Shown here in pieces: positions 1-8,038 of a stretch of 64,000 bases of DNA (position 1 is its first letter; each line of letters begins with the position of its first letter). A program made the translations under genes and the position numbers. This stretch comes from CBDFNN01 sp965250215 (GTDB lineage Bacteria > Bacteroidota > Rhodothermia > Rhodothermales > DATKEJ01), in NCBI GenBank assembly GCA_965250215.1, contig CBDFNN010000004.1:4464001-4528000 (forward strand), read 5' to 3'. Under the pieces are notes generated by a model. The model saw only the letters and a list, made by a program, of their open reading frames with translations. It ran no database searches and was not told the origin of the DNA.

Positions 1-990
1 GTAGAGGCTCAAGGGCAGCGCTGGTCCGAACGGCGAGAGCTTGGGAGCAATTCCGAGCCTCTAAGCAAATTGAAAGTTCAGGGCAATGACTTCGTCAACC
101 AAGAAGGTGTGACGGTCATCCTAAAAGGCTACTCATCAAGCGACCCAGATCGGCTTGCGAGCATTCGAAGATGGGACAAATCCTACTTCGAGGAATTGAA
201 AGAATGGGGCGCGAACGTCGTCCGTTTTCCTGTTCATCCAAGGGCTTGGAGAAGCAGGGGTGAGTCAGATTATCTCTACCTCCTCGATCAGGGAATCGAA
301 TGGGCCACCGAGCTCGGGATCTATGTGATCATCGATTGGCACAGCATCGGAAATTTGGAGTCAGAGCTCTTTCAGAGTCGTCAATACAATACGACTAAGA
401 AGGAGACCTTCGAATTCTGGACCACCATTTCGAGACGCTACGGAAAAAACTCTACGGTAGCTTTCTACGAATTATTCAATGAACCGACGGTGTTCAACGG
501 GAAGCTCGGAGTTACAAGCTGGGATGAGTGGAAGGAACTCAACGAAGAGATGATCACCATCATTCGAGCTTACGATGCAGAAGGCATTCCTCTTGTGGCC
601 GGCTTCAATTGGGCCTACGATCTCAGCGGAGTTCGCGACAATCCAGTCGATGCAAAGGACATCGGATATGTCAGCCATCCATATCCTCAAAAGAGAGAAA
701 AACCCTGGGAAGACAAGTGGACCGAGGACTGGGGATTTGTAAAAGAGAACTATCCGCTGATCCTAACTGAAATCGGCTTTGCAGGGGAAGAAGAACGAGG
801 CGCTCACATTCCTGTCACCAGCGATGAGTCATACGGGGAGGCCATCACCGCCTATGCTGATGATAGAGGTATTTCCTACATCGTCTGGATATTCGATGCT
901 CGATGGTCTCCGCGGCTTTTCTCCGACTGGCAATATACTCCGACGAGGCAAGGCACTTTGTTCAAGGCTAAAATGACGGAAAAGAAGTGA
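1..990 (+). CDS. Glycoside hydrolase family 5 (cellulase-like), 5' end outside window
   Basis: The reading frame is open from base 1, so the TTG at 70 is probably internal and the true start lies left of the window. The protein is a TIM-barrel GH5 enzyme that hydrolyses beta-1,4-linked polysaccharides by a retaining mechanism. The acid/base glutamate is in the LFNEPT motif near base 480, and the nucleophile glutamate is in LTEIGF near base 770. The DWHS strand motif (near 340) and VRFPVHP (near 223) are also typical. The visible part covers almost the whole catalytic domain. A signal peptide cannot be checked. The TGA stop lies inside a GTGAGGAGTG word shared with other gene ends here. The family call is strong; the exact substrate is unknown. 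Confidence 0.88.
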   Translation, partial: VEAQGQRWSERRELGSNSEPLSKLKVQGNDFVNQEGVTVILKGYSSSDPDRLASIRRWDKSYFEELKEWGANVVRFPVHPRAWRSRGESDYLYLLDQGIEWATELGIYVIIDWHSIGNLESELFQSRQYNTTKKETFEFWTTISRRYGKNSTVAFYELFNEPTVFNGKLGVTSWDEWKELNEEMITIIRAYDAEGIPLVAGFNWAYDLSGVRDNPVDAKDIGYVSHPYPQKREKPWEDKWTEDWGFVKENYPLILTEIGFAGEEERGAHIPVTSDESYGEAITAYADDRGISYIVWIFDARWSPRLFSDWQYTPTRQGTLFKAKMTEKK

Positions 991-1012
991 GGAGTGTTGA
1001 GTGTGGCTGGGA
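987..1012 (+). repeat. Gene-end word GTGAGGAGTG overlapping the GH5 stop codon
   Basis: The GH5 stop TGA (988-990) is embedded in GTGAGGAGTG followed by TTGAGTGTGG. The same word carries the stop codons of accC, rarA and the lipoprotein gene ending at 60021, on both strands. Confidence 0.6.
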
Positions 1013-1140
1013 TTCTGCGCGTCTCCAATCCCCAATCACAATCTTGACCAAGAATCGATCAAGATGAGCCGGCCTTCAACGAATGCGTAGGGTATATTGC
1101 CCAAGTTCTGGTTTTGAAATCTGACCTTTGACCTCTGTCC

Positions 1141-2556
1141 ATGCTCTCCACAAAATCCTCTCCCCTCGAAGTCTATACCGACGGATCTCATCTTAAAACC
1201 AAAGGTGACCTAGGCTACGGAATATGGCTTGAATACGGAGATAGAGAATATGCCCTTAGTGGTGTCAGCACCCCAACATTTCTAAAGGAGGCTTATGACA
1301 TCGACGAAGCAAATGTGTCAAATCCGACGATGGAGATGGTGGCTCTCGTCAAAACCTTGGAGATCTTCGACGGACTTGGAGAGCACATAATCATCTATGC
1401 AGATTACATGGGGGTGCAAAAATGGGTGAAAGGAGAATGGAAGGCAAAAAAACCCTACATCATCAAATTGCGGGATCGGGCTCAAGATCACATACAAAGT
1501 ATCGAAGATGCTGGTGGGTCGGTTAAACTGAAATGGGTCAAAGGGCACAATGGAAATCACGGAAACGAAATGGCCGACGAATATGCCACGATGTTGGATG
1601 AATACGATTCGCTAACGCCATTCGTCACAGGCAAGGAATCGAAAATCAGTGCAGCCAATCCAAATCTATTTTCAGAGCCACAACCCTGGTCAAGGATTAG
1701 AAACAAGAAACGAGAAACGATGGACGATTCTTCTGCAAACGCGTCTTATTCCACAGACAAGATCCGCAAAGCCATCGAAGATGGCATAGCCGACAGAAGC
1801 CACTTCGACGCCTTTATCGAACTCCTAGACAAGGGCGCTGTCCGAACTGCTGAACCTAATGGCAATGGTGCTTGGTCGGTCAATGCGTGGGTCAAACAAG
1901 GTATTCTGCTCGGATTCCGATTGGGAGAGATAGAGGCCATGCCTCTCTCTCCCCAATTCTTTGACAAAGACACCTATCCACTGAAGGAGATGAAACTGCA
2001 GGACAAGGTCCGTGTGGTTCCGGGTGGCTCCTCAATTAGGAAGGGATGTTTTGTAGCTCCGGGAGTTGTGTGCATGCCTCCCTGCTATATTAATGTCGGT
2101 GCTTATGTCGGTGCCGGAACGATGGTCGACTCCCACGCCTTGGTTGGATCAGCGGCGCAGATCGGTAAAAATGTTCACCTTTCGGCGGGTGCTCAAATTG
2201 GAGGCGTCTTGGAGCCTATTGGTGCGATGCCTGTCATCGTAGAGGACGATGCCTTTATCGGTGCATTGTCAGGCCTATTCGAGGGCGTGCTTGTGAAATC
2301 TCAAGCGATCATTGCCTCAGGTGTAATCATCACTGCTTCAACACCTATTTTCGATCTGGTCAATGAGAAAGTCATCCGATGCGACGAGAATGGTGTTACA
2401 GAAATCCCATCAGGCGCGGTTGTTATTCCCGGTTCTCGAAAAATTGATACCGACTTCGGTCGAGAATATGGATTGACAATCCAGACTCCTCTCATTGTCA
2501 AATATCGCGAAGATGGAGGCAGCGTTGGACTTGAACTGGAGTCTGCACTTAGATAA
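1141..2556 (+). CDS. dapD: RNase H domain fused in frame to DapD (tetrahydrodipicolinate N-succinyltransferase)
   Basis: Residues 1-155 form a type 1 RNase H domain with all four acidic metal ligands (D14 in YTDGS, E65, D88, D146). From M194 (ATG at 1720) to 471 the protein is a full-length DapD of 278 residues. It has the left-handed beta-helix hexapeptides, the VDSHALVGS segment and the FEGV segment that carry the family's catalytic Asp and Glu. DapD succinylates tetrahydrodipicolinate in lysine/diaminopimelate synthesis. There is no stop between the domains; residues 156-193 are a linker whose last part (about 1695-1719) is an AGAAAC-rich string like intergenic DNA here. Either a true fusion is made, or the 1720 ATG starts a separate DapD. 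Domain calls are firm; the fusion is unusual. Confidence 0.85.
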   Translation: MLSTKSSPLEVYTDGSHLKTKGDLGYGIWLEYGDREYALSGVSTPTFLKEAYDIDEANVSNPTMEMVALVKTLEIFDGLGEHIIIYADYMGVQKWVKGEWKAKKPYIIKLRDRAQDHIQSIEDAGGSVKLKWVKGHNGNHGNEMADEYATMLDEYDSLTPFVTGKESKISAANPNLFSEPQPWSRIRNKKRETMDDSSANASYSTDKIRKAIEDGIADRSHFDAFIELLDKGAVRTAEPNGNGAWSVNAWVKQGILLGFRLGEIEAMPLSPQFFDKDTYPLKEMKLQDKVRVVPGGSSIRKGCFVAPGVVCMPPCYINVGAYVGAGTMVDSHALVGSAAQIGKNVHLSAGAQIGGVLEPIGAMPVIVEDDAFIGALSGLFEGVLVKSQAIIASGVIITASTPIFDLVNEKVIRCDENGVTEIPSGAVVIPGSRKIDTDFGREYGLTIQTPLIVKYREDGGSVGLELESALR

Positions 2557-2568
2557 GATGTTCTTTCG

Positions 2569-2593
2569 ACTCAATTTCGCTTTGAGTTTTTTT
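2569..2593 (+). terminator. Rho-independent terminator after dapD
   Basis: ACTCAA (2569-2574) and TTGAGT (2582-2587) form a six-base-pair stem with a seven-base loop, followed by seven T residues (2587-2593). It lies 12 bases after the dapD stop and before the convergent gene ending at 2716. Confidence 0.65.
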
Positions 2594-2715
2594 CGAGGTA
2601 GAGGCCGAGCACTGACTCTCTTTTCAACCGTGTTGGAGATCACACTTCACGTTTCAAAAAGAGCCATGTCTGCATTCCTGTTATGATTTATTACACGGTC
2701 CTGATAGAAATTGGG

Positions 2716-4800
2716 CTAAGCATTGCTAACGCAACCACGATTCATAGCCCTTTGCCATAGAAAGACCTGAATTGCGGCGATTGCAAATCCCCAAATACCG
2801 GCAGCGATAGGCTGACTTGTGATCACGCAAGACGCAAGAATAAATTCGAGTACTACTACGACATTGACCACGAATGTCATGAGTGATATCCACTCAATCA
2901 GCACTCGGCAGGTGCTAGCGTCACAACTTCTGGCCCAAACGATCGACAAGTATGAGCCAAGAATGAGAGGAATCACACCGGCTAGCATCCACGAACAGGT
3001 CGGGCAAAATCCAGCGTAAATCAGAACAAATCCGAGTAGCACTAGGGCTTGCCATAGAAAGCTGAACCAATCGCACCTCGTAGGCTTGCATATCAGGATC
3101 CAAAGAGTGATGAACAAAATGAACAACACCGCACCTACAGCCATGAGACCCAATCCAAGCGCCAAAGCATAAGGAGGTGCAATAATTGGAGCTGACACTG
3201 TGGGGCAAGCGGTCATTATTGCACCCAAAAAGAAGAGACCCAAACCGATCAGCGCAAATATCTTGAATAAGATACAGGGCAGGAACACCTCTGTTGGAGG
3301 TGGGGGCGGGCAATGTTGAACTAGATGAGTAACAACATCACTACAGCCTTCTGAACTGGCTTCGAGACTAATGAGATGCTGCTCACCTTCCGCAAGTTCT
3401 ATTTCGATGCTTGTGTCCGAATCCGGCAGATCTGTATTATTGTCTCTCCATTCTAAGGAAGCGTTGTTTGGAGGCGAATCAACTTCGACGGTATAGCTTC
3501 CAGGATCTAAACAATCTGTGTCCGTGACATCTGCACCCGTGCTGTCAGTAACTTTTAGGCTGAGAGAAAAGTCACTGCAATCTTTGCAACCTTCGGGGTT
3601 AACTCCACCACTAGCCGTGCATCCCGCTTGGGATACGGCGACCGATATAGATTTTTCATCCCCCTCTCCGATAGAGAAATCAAAGTTGGCTGCATTTGTG
3701 TTTTGATTTACTCCACCCGACGACCAACTATAGTCGATTCCCGATCCCGTTGGAGAGCTAACAATTACGGAATAGTCTCCTGGAGGTAAACAATCTAGAT
3801 CAGTGACATCGTCCCCGTTTTGATTTTCGATTTTCAAGTCAACTGAAAAATCTCTACAGTCCGCGCATCCAGCGAGTGTCACGGAGCCGCTTCCAAGGCA
3901 CTCCCCTGCTTGAACCGCGACCGAGATGCTTTTCGAGTCTCCTGCTACAATCGAAAGCGGGTATTCCGAGCCAGTTTCGCTACTGTCAGATTCTCCATCG
4001 ACTGACCAGTTTATGTTGTCCAGTCCAGAGGAAGGCTGTTCAATCTTTACGGTATAGTCACCTGGTGACAAGCATGGATCGATTACGTCGACTTGATTTC
4101 CTGCACCATCAAGGACTACTAATACTAAGTCAACATCGCATGCACACGTCTTGAGTTCAAAGGGTTGTTGTGAGAGACAAATCGAGTTCGGTCCAGATGA
4201 TATTTCAATACCGATTACAGCATCGCTAACCTGATCAGGAGCGGTGTAGACATGGTCAACTTCAACGCTTCGAACGCCATTTGCGTCAGGATTAGGTAAC
4301 CAACCACCTGCCTGTGAGTCCTCCCCCGGTTGGTTGTCGTCATCTGCGCCAAAAAACCATGTGTAAGTGGCGTCGGGAGAGTTCGATATTTGTGCTTCGA
4401 TGTGAACAGAAAGAAGTCCATTTTCACAATCGCTAACTGTTATATCGAAGCTTACATCTGGACAACCACCCTCGTTGCATCGGATCGAATCTATTGGAAA
4501 GTCTTCCTTGCAATCTCCGTCATCTGCACATTCGACAAAGACCAATATCTTGTGTCGAGCTTCGCAAATGAAGTCACCCAGAGAGAAATCGTTATTCGCA
4601 ACCGAAAACTCGACGCTCCATAAACCATTGATGACGTCAACCGTCTTTTGGGGAGTTTGCGTACTTGTATCGTCGTTTGATACAAATACCATGACTTCGG
4701 AGCAATCTGTTGCTTGACCGGATACCGTGAGGCTAGAAATGCCTTGACCTAAATTAGCTTCTTGACCAACTAGTGGGTTTAGGGAAATGGAACATGCCAT
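2716..4800 (-). CDS. Cysteine-rich tandem-repeat protein with polytopic membrane C-terminus, unknown function
   Basis: I do not recognise a named family. The ATG at 4800 (694 residues, MACSISLN, preceded by an A-rich leader) is preferred over the longer frame from 4902. About residues 1-215 form N-terminal beta-rich modules. Three tandem modules of roughly 93 residues follow (bases about 4146-3310). Each opens with a CxC or CxxC pair, has a C-L-x-P-G-[DS]-Y-[TS]-V core, and ends in a hydrophobic strand and Cys. They look like Ig/PKD-type beta-sandwich modules stabilised by disulphides. After a PPPPPP hinge come about six hydrophobic helices (bases 3290-2740), with further cysteines. There is no obvious N-terminal signal peptide, so topology is uncertain. 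It stands alone between unrelated genes. Confidence 0.7.
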   Translation of the reverse strand: MACSISLNPLVGQEANLGQGISSLTVSGQATDCSEVMVFVSNDDTSTQTPQKTVDVINGLWSVEFSVANNDFSLGDFICEARHKILVFVECADDGDCKEDFPIDSIRCNEGGCPDVSFDITVSDCENGLLSVHIEAQISNSPDATYTWFFGADDDNQPGEDSQAGGWLPNPDANGVRSVEVDHVYTAPDQVSDAVIGIEISSGPNSICLSQQPFELKTCACDVDLVLVVLDGAGNQVDVIDPCLSPGDYTVKIEQPSSGLDNINWSVDGESDSSETGSEYPLSIVAGDSKSISVAVQAGECLGSGSVTLAGCADCRDFSVDLKIENQNGDDVTDLDCLPPGDYSVIVSSPTGSGIDYSWSSGGVNQNTNAANFDFSIGEGDEKSISVAVSQAGCTASGGVNPEGCKDCSDFSLSLKVTDSTGADVTDTDCLDPGSYTVEVDSPPNNASLEWRDNNTDLPDSDTSIEIELAEGEQHLISLEASSEGCSDVVTHLVQHCPPPPPTEVFLPCILFKIFALIGLGLFFLGAIMTACPTVSAPIIAPPYALALGLGLMAVGAVLFILFITLWILICKPTRCDWFSFLWQALVLLGFVLIYAGFCPTCSWMLAGVIPLILGSYLSIVWARSCDASTCRVLIEWISLMTFVVNVVVVLEFILASCVITSQPIAAGIWGFAIAAIQVFLWQRAMNRGCVSNA

Positions 4801-4967
4801 AATTTTTTTCAGTTTCGGCCAGAAAGCCGGATTGAATGGACCCGAGATACCTATACCTAACGCTGTTTTATTACGAAAAAGATCATGGGCACACAAATTC
4901 AATTTCGGAATCTCACTTTTGGCTGATTGAAACCGATCAAGTCAAGCGCTAAAGCGTTACCAGAGAC

Positions 4968-5594
4968 ATGCGTTTGATTGATCACCTTGTCTATTGTGTG
5001 CCTGAGCTCGAGAAAGCGTGTTCTTACCTGGCCCAAGTTCTGGGAGTCGAACCAAGTATGGGTGGTCGGCACTTGACCAAGGGCACCAAAAACGCCGTCC
5101 TAAATCTAGGAAACGCTTGCTATCTGGAAGTCCTCGCTCTTGACCAAGACAACGAAGAGAGAAATGGTCCTCGATGGATGGGAATCGATTTAATCAGCTC
5201 CCCAAGGGTAACTCGATGGAGCCTCAAGTCTCAGACTCTTTTCTCCGATTCAGAAGTATTGAAAAGCTACAATCCCAGAATGGGCGAAATTGATGGTGGC
5301 AGCAGAGAACTGGGCGGTGGTGGAATATTAGAATGGCAGATGACTCTCCCCCTTGCCGAACCAATAATCGATCTAGTTCCTTTCGTGACGCAGTGGCCTG
5401 TGACCAGTATTCATCCCACAGAACGAATGGAAAATATCTGTTCCTTGGAATACATCCGCTTTACTCACCCAGAGCCGAAAGCCATCCAAGAAGTATTCAA
5501 TCAGCTTGAAATAGAGAATAGACTTTTAAAGGGAGCGGAGCCAGAAATCAGGATCGGAATCCGAGGGCCAAAAGGATTTTTGGAATTGAAATAA
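4968..5594 (+). CDS. VOC-family glyoxalase-like protein
   Basis: A 208-residue protein opening with MRLIDHLVYCVPELEKA, as in the Glyoxalase_3-like branch of the vicinal oxygen chelate superfamily. Members have paired beta-alpha-beta-beta-beta modules that bind a metal, often with His and Glu. H6 and the E of YLEVL (near 5128) are candidate ligands. The reaction cannot be inferred. Its TAA stop overlaps the ATG of the next frame by one base (TAATG), so it was probably co-transcribed with the amine oxidase that is now a pseudogene. The start is the first ATG, 67 bases from the divergent cysteine-rich gene. Confidence 0.75.
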   Translation: MRLIDHLVYCVPELEKACSYLAQVLGVEPSMGGRHLTKGTKNAVLNLGNACYLEVLALDQDNEERNGPRWMGIDLISSPRVTRWSLKSQTLFSDSEVLKSYNPRMGEIDGGSRELGGGGILEWQMTLPLAEPIIDLVPFVTQWPVTSIHPTERMENICSLEYIRFTHPEPKAIQEVFNQLEIENRLLKGAEPEIRIGIRGPKGFLELK

Positions 5595-6016
5595 TGCCGG
5601 CAGAAAAAACGATCACTATTATTGGAGCTGGACTAAGTGGTCTGACTCTAGCCTACCTACTCCGCGATTCGGAGTATGAGGTCCAAGTTCTTGAATCTCG
5701 TGAAAGACTTGGCGGTCGGATATTCACATCCATAAGTTCGGACGGGACACCCCTAGAAATGGGCGCCACCTGGTTCGGGTCAAAACATCTAAATTTTTCT
5801 TGGCTCTTGAACGAACTAGGAGTCGAGACTAAGGAGCAAGATTTGGGCGACCAAGCACACTATGAGTCGATTTCGACCAGTCCACCGATGTTGGTAGATC
5901 TGCCGCCTTCAGCAGATCCAACTTTCAAATTAAAAACGGGCACAGGACAGGATATATGGATGGGGCCGTTTCCAGCGCGATGGGTATTGCGGCTAGCTTA
6001 CTGGAGAAATAGCTAG
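5594..6016 (+). pseudogene. FAD-dependent amine oxidase with large internal deletion and frameshift
   Basis: The first 110 or so residues are the N-terminus of a flavin amine oxidase: the dinucleotide-binding motif GAGLSG, the acidic residue in LESRERLGGRI, and EMGATWFG. The protein then stops at 140 residues where this family usually has more than 350. In another frame the same DNA (5955-6016) encodes the typical C-terminus of these enzymes, GYMDGAVSSAMGIAASLLEK and a TAG stop at 6014-6016. The middle of the gene, including most of the substrate domain, has been lost, and the two ends are joined out of frame near 5935-5955. The remaining product cannot be an active oxidase. Confidence 0.85.
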
Positions 6017-6158
6017 CTGGCAGCTGGATATATAGTTTGTCTGCTCAGCAGTGAACAGATTGTAGAACGGATTCGCAGTGCCAGGTGCTGGCGTCACTTG
6101 CCTTAGCTGATCGGACTAGGTTACATTGACGTGGACCATCGCACTAATCAAAGACACC

Positions 6159-7664
6159 ATGACTCCCTTCAAATCGACTCTGCTCCTCTTCCTAGTCCTC
6201 GGTTTCAGCTCGCAGCTCAACTCTCAATCGCTAGGATGGTTTGAATCATCTACGGACATTGGTGATGTAGTACATGACGGAAAAGCAGAATACGATTCGA
6301 ACGCACAAGTCTACACCATCACAGGAGGTGGCGAAAACATGTGGTTCGACAAAGATGAGTTTCACTATCTGTGGCGAAAAGCCTCCGGTGACTTGTCCAT
6401 CTCGGCAGACATCGAGATTCTGCCATCAGATCTTGGGGCTAATGCTCATCGAAAGGGCGTGCTAATGATCCGCAGTGGCCTGGATACCAACTCGGCCTAC
6501 GTTAGCGTCGCCTTGCACGGAAACGGACTTACTTCACTTCAATATCGATATGAAAATGGAGGTCTTACCAGTGAAGTGCAGACTTCCGTCTCGGGGCCGC
6601 ATCGACTTCGTCTCGAGAAAGTAGGTGACAGTGTATGGATGTCGATCGCGGGGGAAGGCGAAGAACTCCGTTCCGCCGGTTCATCAGCCAAGGTTAAGTT
6701 GGAGGGCGAGCTCTACATCGGATTGGGAGTGTGCGCTCACGAAAAGGATCGTACAGAGACAGTTCGATTTTCCAATGTTGTTTTGACTCAGGGGACAGAA
6801 ATGAAATATGGCGAAGAGGGTGTAGAGTCAACTCTTGAAAGAATCGATATGAGTTCAGTCGCATTCGACAGACGGGCTATCTACACAACCAACAAGAGAT
6901 TCGAAGCACCGAACTGGTCGATGGACAACAAACTCTACTTCAATATGGAAGGAGAGATCTACGTCATCTCCGCAGATGGAGGCGAGCCGGTCAAGCTAGA
7001 TATGGGCTTTGCCAATCGTGCCAATAACGATCACGGTATTTCCCCGGATGGTAAGACTTTCATAATTAGCGACCAGTCACAATTGGGAGGCGGCTCGCGC
7101 ATATACACCTTACCCATTGAAGGTGGTACACCAAAATTGATCACCCCAGAAGCACCAGCCTACTGGCATGGAGTTTCACCAGACGGCCAAACTCTAGTCT
7201 ACGTTGGACAGGAGGCCGGAGTAAATGATTACGACATCTTTACTGTCCCGATTGATGGCGGTCCCAGAACTCGGATTACAAGCGCGACGGGACTTGATGA
7301 TGGTCCAGACTATTCACCAGATGGTCAATTCATTTGGTTCAACTCTATGCGAACGGGCACCATGCAAATTTGGAAAATGAAGGCCGATGGAAGCGACCAA
7401 ACTCAGATGACCTTCGATGAATCGAATGATTGGTTTCCACATCCTTCTCCCGATGGAAAATGGATCGTCTTTGTCTCCTACGAAGCAGAGGTCGAAGGCC
7501 ATCCCGCCTACAAAGATGTTACACTTAGACTAATGCCGACGGAAGGAGGAGAGCCAAAGGTCATGGCGAGACTCTTCGGCGGGCAAGGCACGATCAATGT
7601 GCCGTCCTGGTCCCCAGACTCAAAGCATTTCGCCTTTGTAAGTCATCGGCTGACTAAAGAATAG
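6159..7664 (+). CDS. Secreted PD40/TolB-like beta-propeller protein with N-terminal beta-sandwich
   Basis: ATG 6159 (501 residues) is chosen over the upstream TTG at 6126 because it gives a clean signal peptide (TPFKSTLLLFLVLGF, cut after LNSQS). About residues 20-205 form a concanavalin/DUF1349-like sandwich (HRKGVLMIRSG, RLRLEKVG). Residues 240-500 hold WD40-like PD40 blades, seen as repeated SPDG[KQ]-type motifs (GISPDGKTF, GVSPDGQTL, DYSPDGQFI, PSPDGKWI, WSPDSKHF). Such proteins are periplasmic or exported, and the propeller is probably a binding platform. No catalytic residues are recognised, and no operon partner is evident. Confidence 0.8.
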   Translation: MTPFKSTLLLFLVLGFSSQLNSQSLGWFESSTDIGDVVHDGKAEYDSNAQVYTITGGGENMWFDKDEFHYLWRKASGDLSISADIEILPSDLGANAHRKGVLMIRSGLDTNSAYVSVALHGNGLTSLQYRYENGGLTSEVQTSVSGPHRLRLEKVGDSVWMSIAGEGEELRSAGSSAKVKLEGELYIGLGVCAHEKDRTETVRFSNVVLTQGTEMKYGEEGVESTLERIDMSSVAFDRRAIYTTNKRFEAPNWSMDNKLYFNMEGEIYVISADGGEPVKLDMGFANRANNDHGISPDGKTFIISDQSQLGGGSRIYTLPIEGGTPKLITPEAPAYWHGVSPDGQTLVYVGQEAGVNDYDIFTVPIDGGPRTRITSATGLDDGPDYSPDGQFIWFNSMRTGTMQIWKMKADGSDQTQMTFDESNDWFPHPSPDGKWIVFVSYEAEVEGHPAYKDVTLRLMPTEGGEPKVMARLFGGQGTINVPSWSPDSKHFAFVSHRLTKE

Positions 7665-7849
7665 TTTGCCAATTGCCGGTCGGTTTTGGTGTCAGTATTA
7701 GCGCTCACTCCAATACAGTCCTACGAGAACTGTGAAAGCTTATGACGCTTTTTAGTATCGTTCTTAGGCCTCAGCCCAGATTCGGGTATTTCAGTGACCT
7801 TCCTCTTCCGTGAGTTGTCTGATCCAAACTCAGGGAAAATGTACACGGC

Positions 7850-8038
7850 CTAGTTTAAGCTTATCGGCTCCCCGTAGCCCAGTTGTTTCATCCGCTCCAA
7901 CTGTGTCGTGGCATCACCGACCACCAACCAAATCATCCGATCGGGTCGTAAGTACTGACTGGCCAACTGCTTGATTTTCTCCTGACTCATACCCCTCACA
8001 ATGGCTTCGCGATCCTTGACATAGTCGGCCTTCCAGCC
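7850..8038 (-). pseudogene. Severed C-terminal tail of the M16 peptidase, after an in-frame TAG
   Basis: Reading on from the TAG at 8041-8039 in the same frame gives 62 codons and a TAG at 7852-7850. The translation (GWKADYVKDREAIVRGM, QLASQYLRPDRM, WLVVGD) matches the usual end of M16B peptidases, where a segment like NYGLPxDYV is expected. A single base change of TAT or TAC to TAG at the conserved tyrosine explains the interruption. The tail lacks its own start and is probably not made unless the stop is read through. Confidence 0.8.

Noticed and set aside
4215..4427. Frames opposite the cysteine-rich gene
   Set aside because: They are other-frame shadows of a gene with clear domain repeats.
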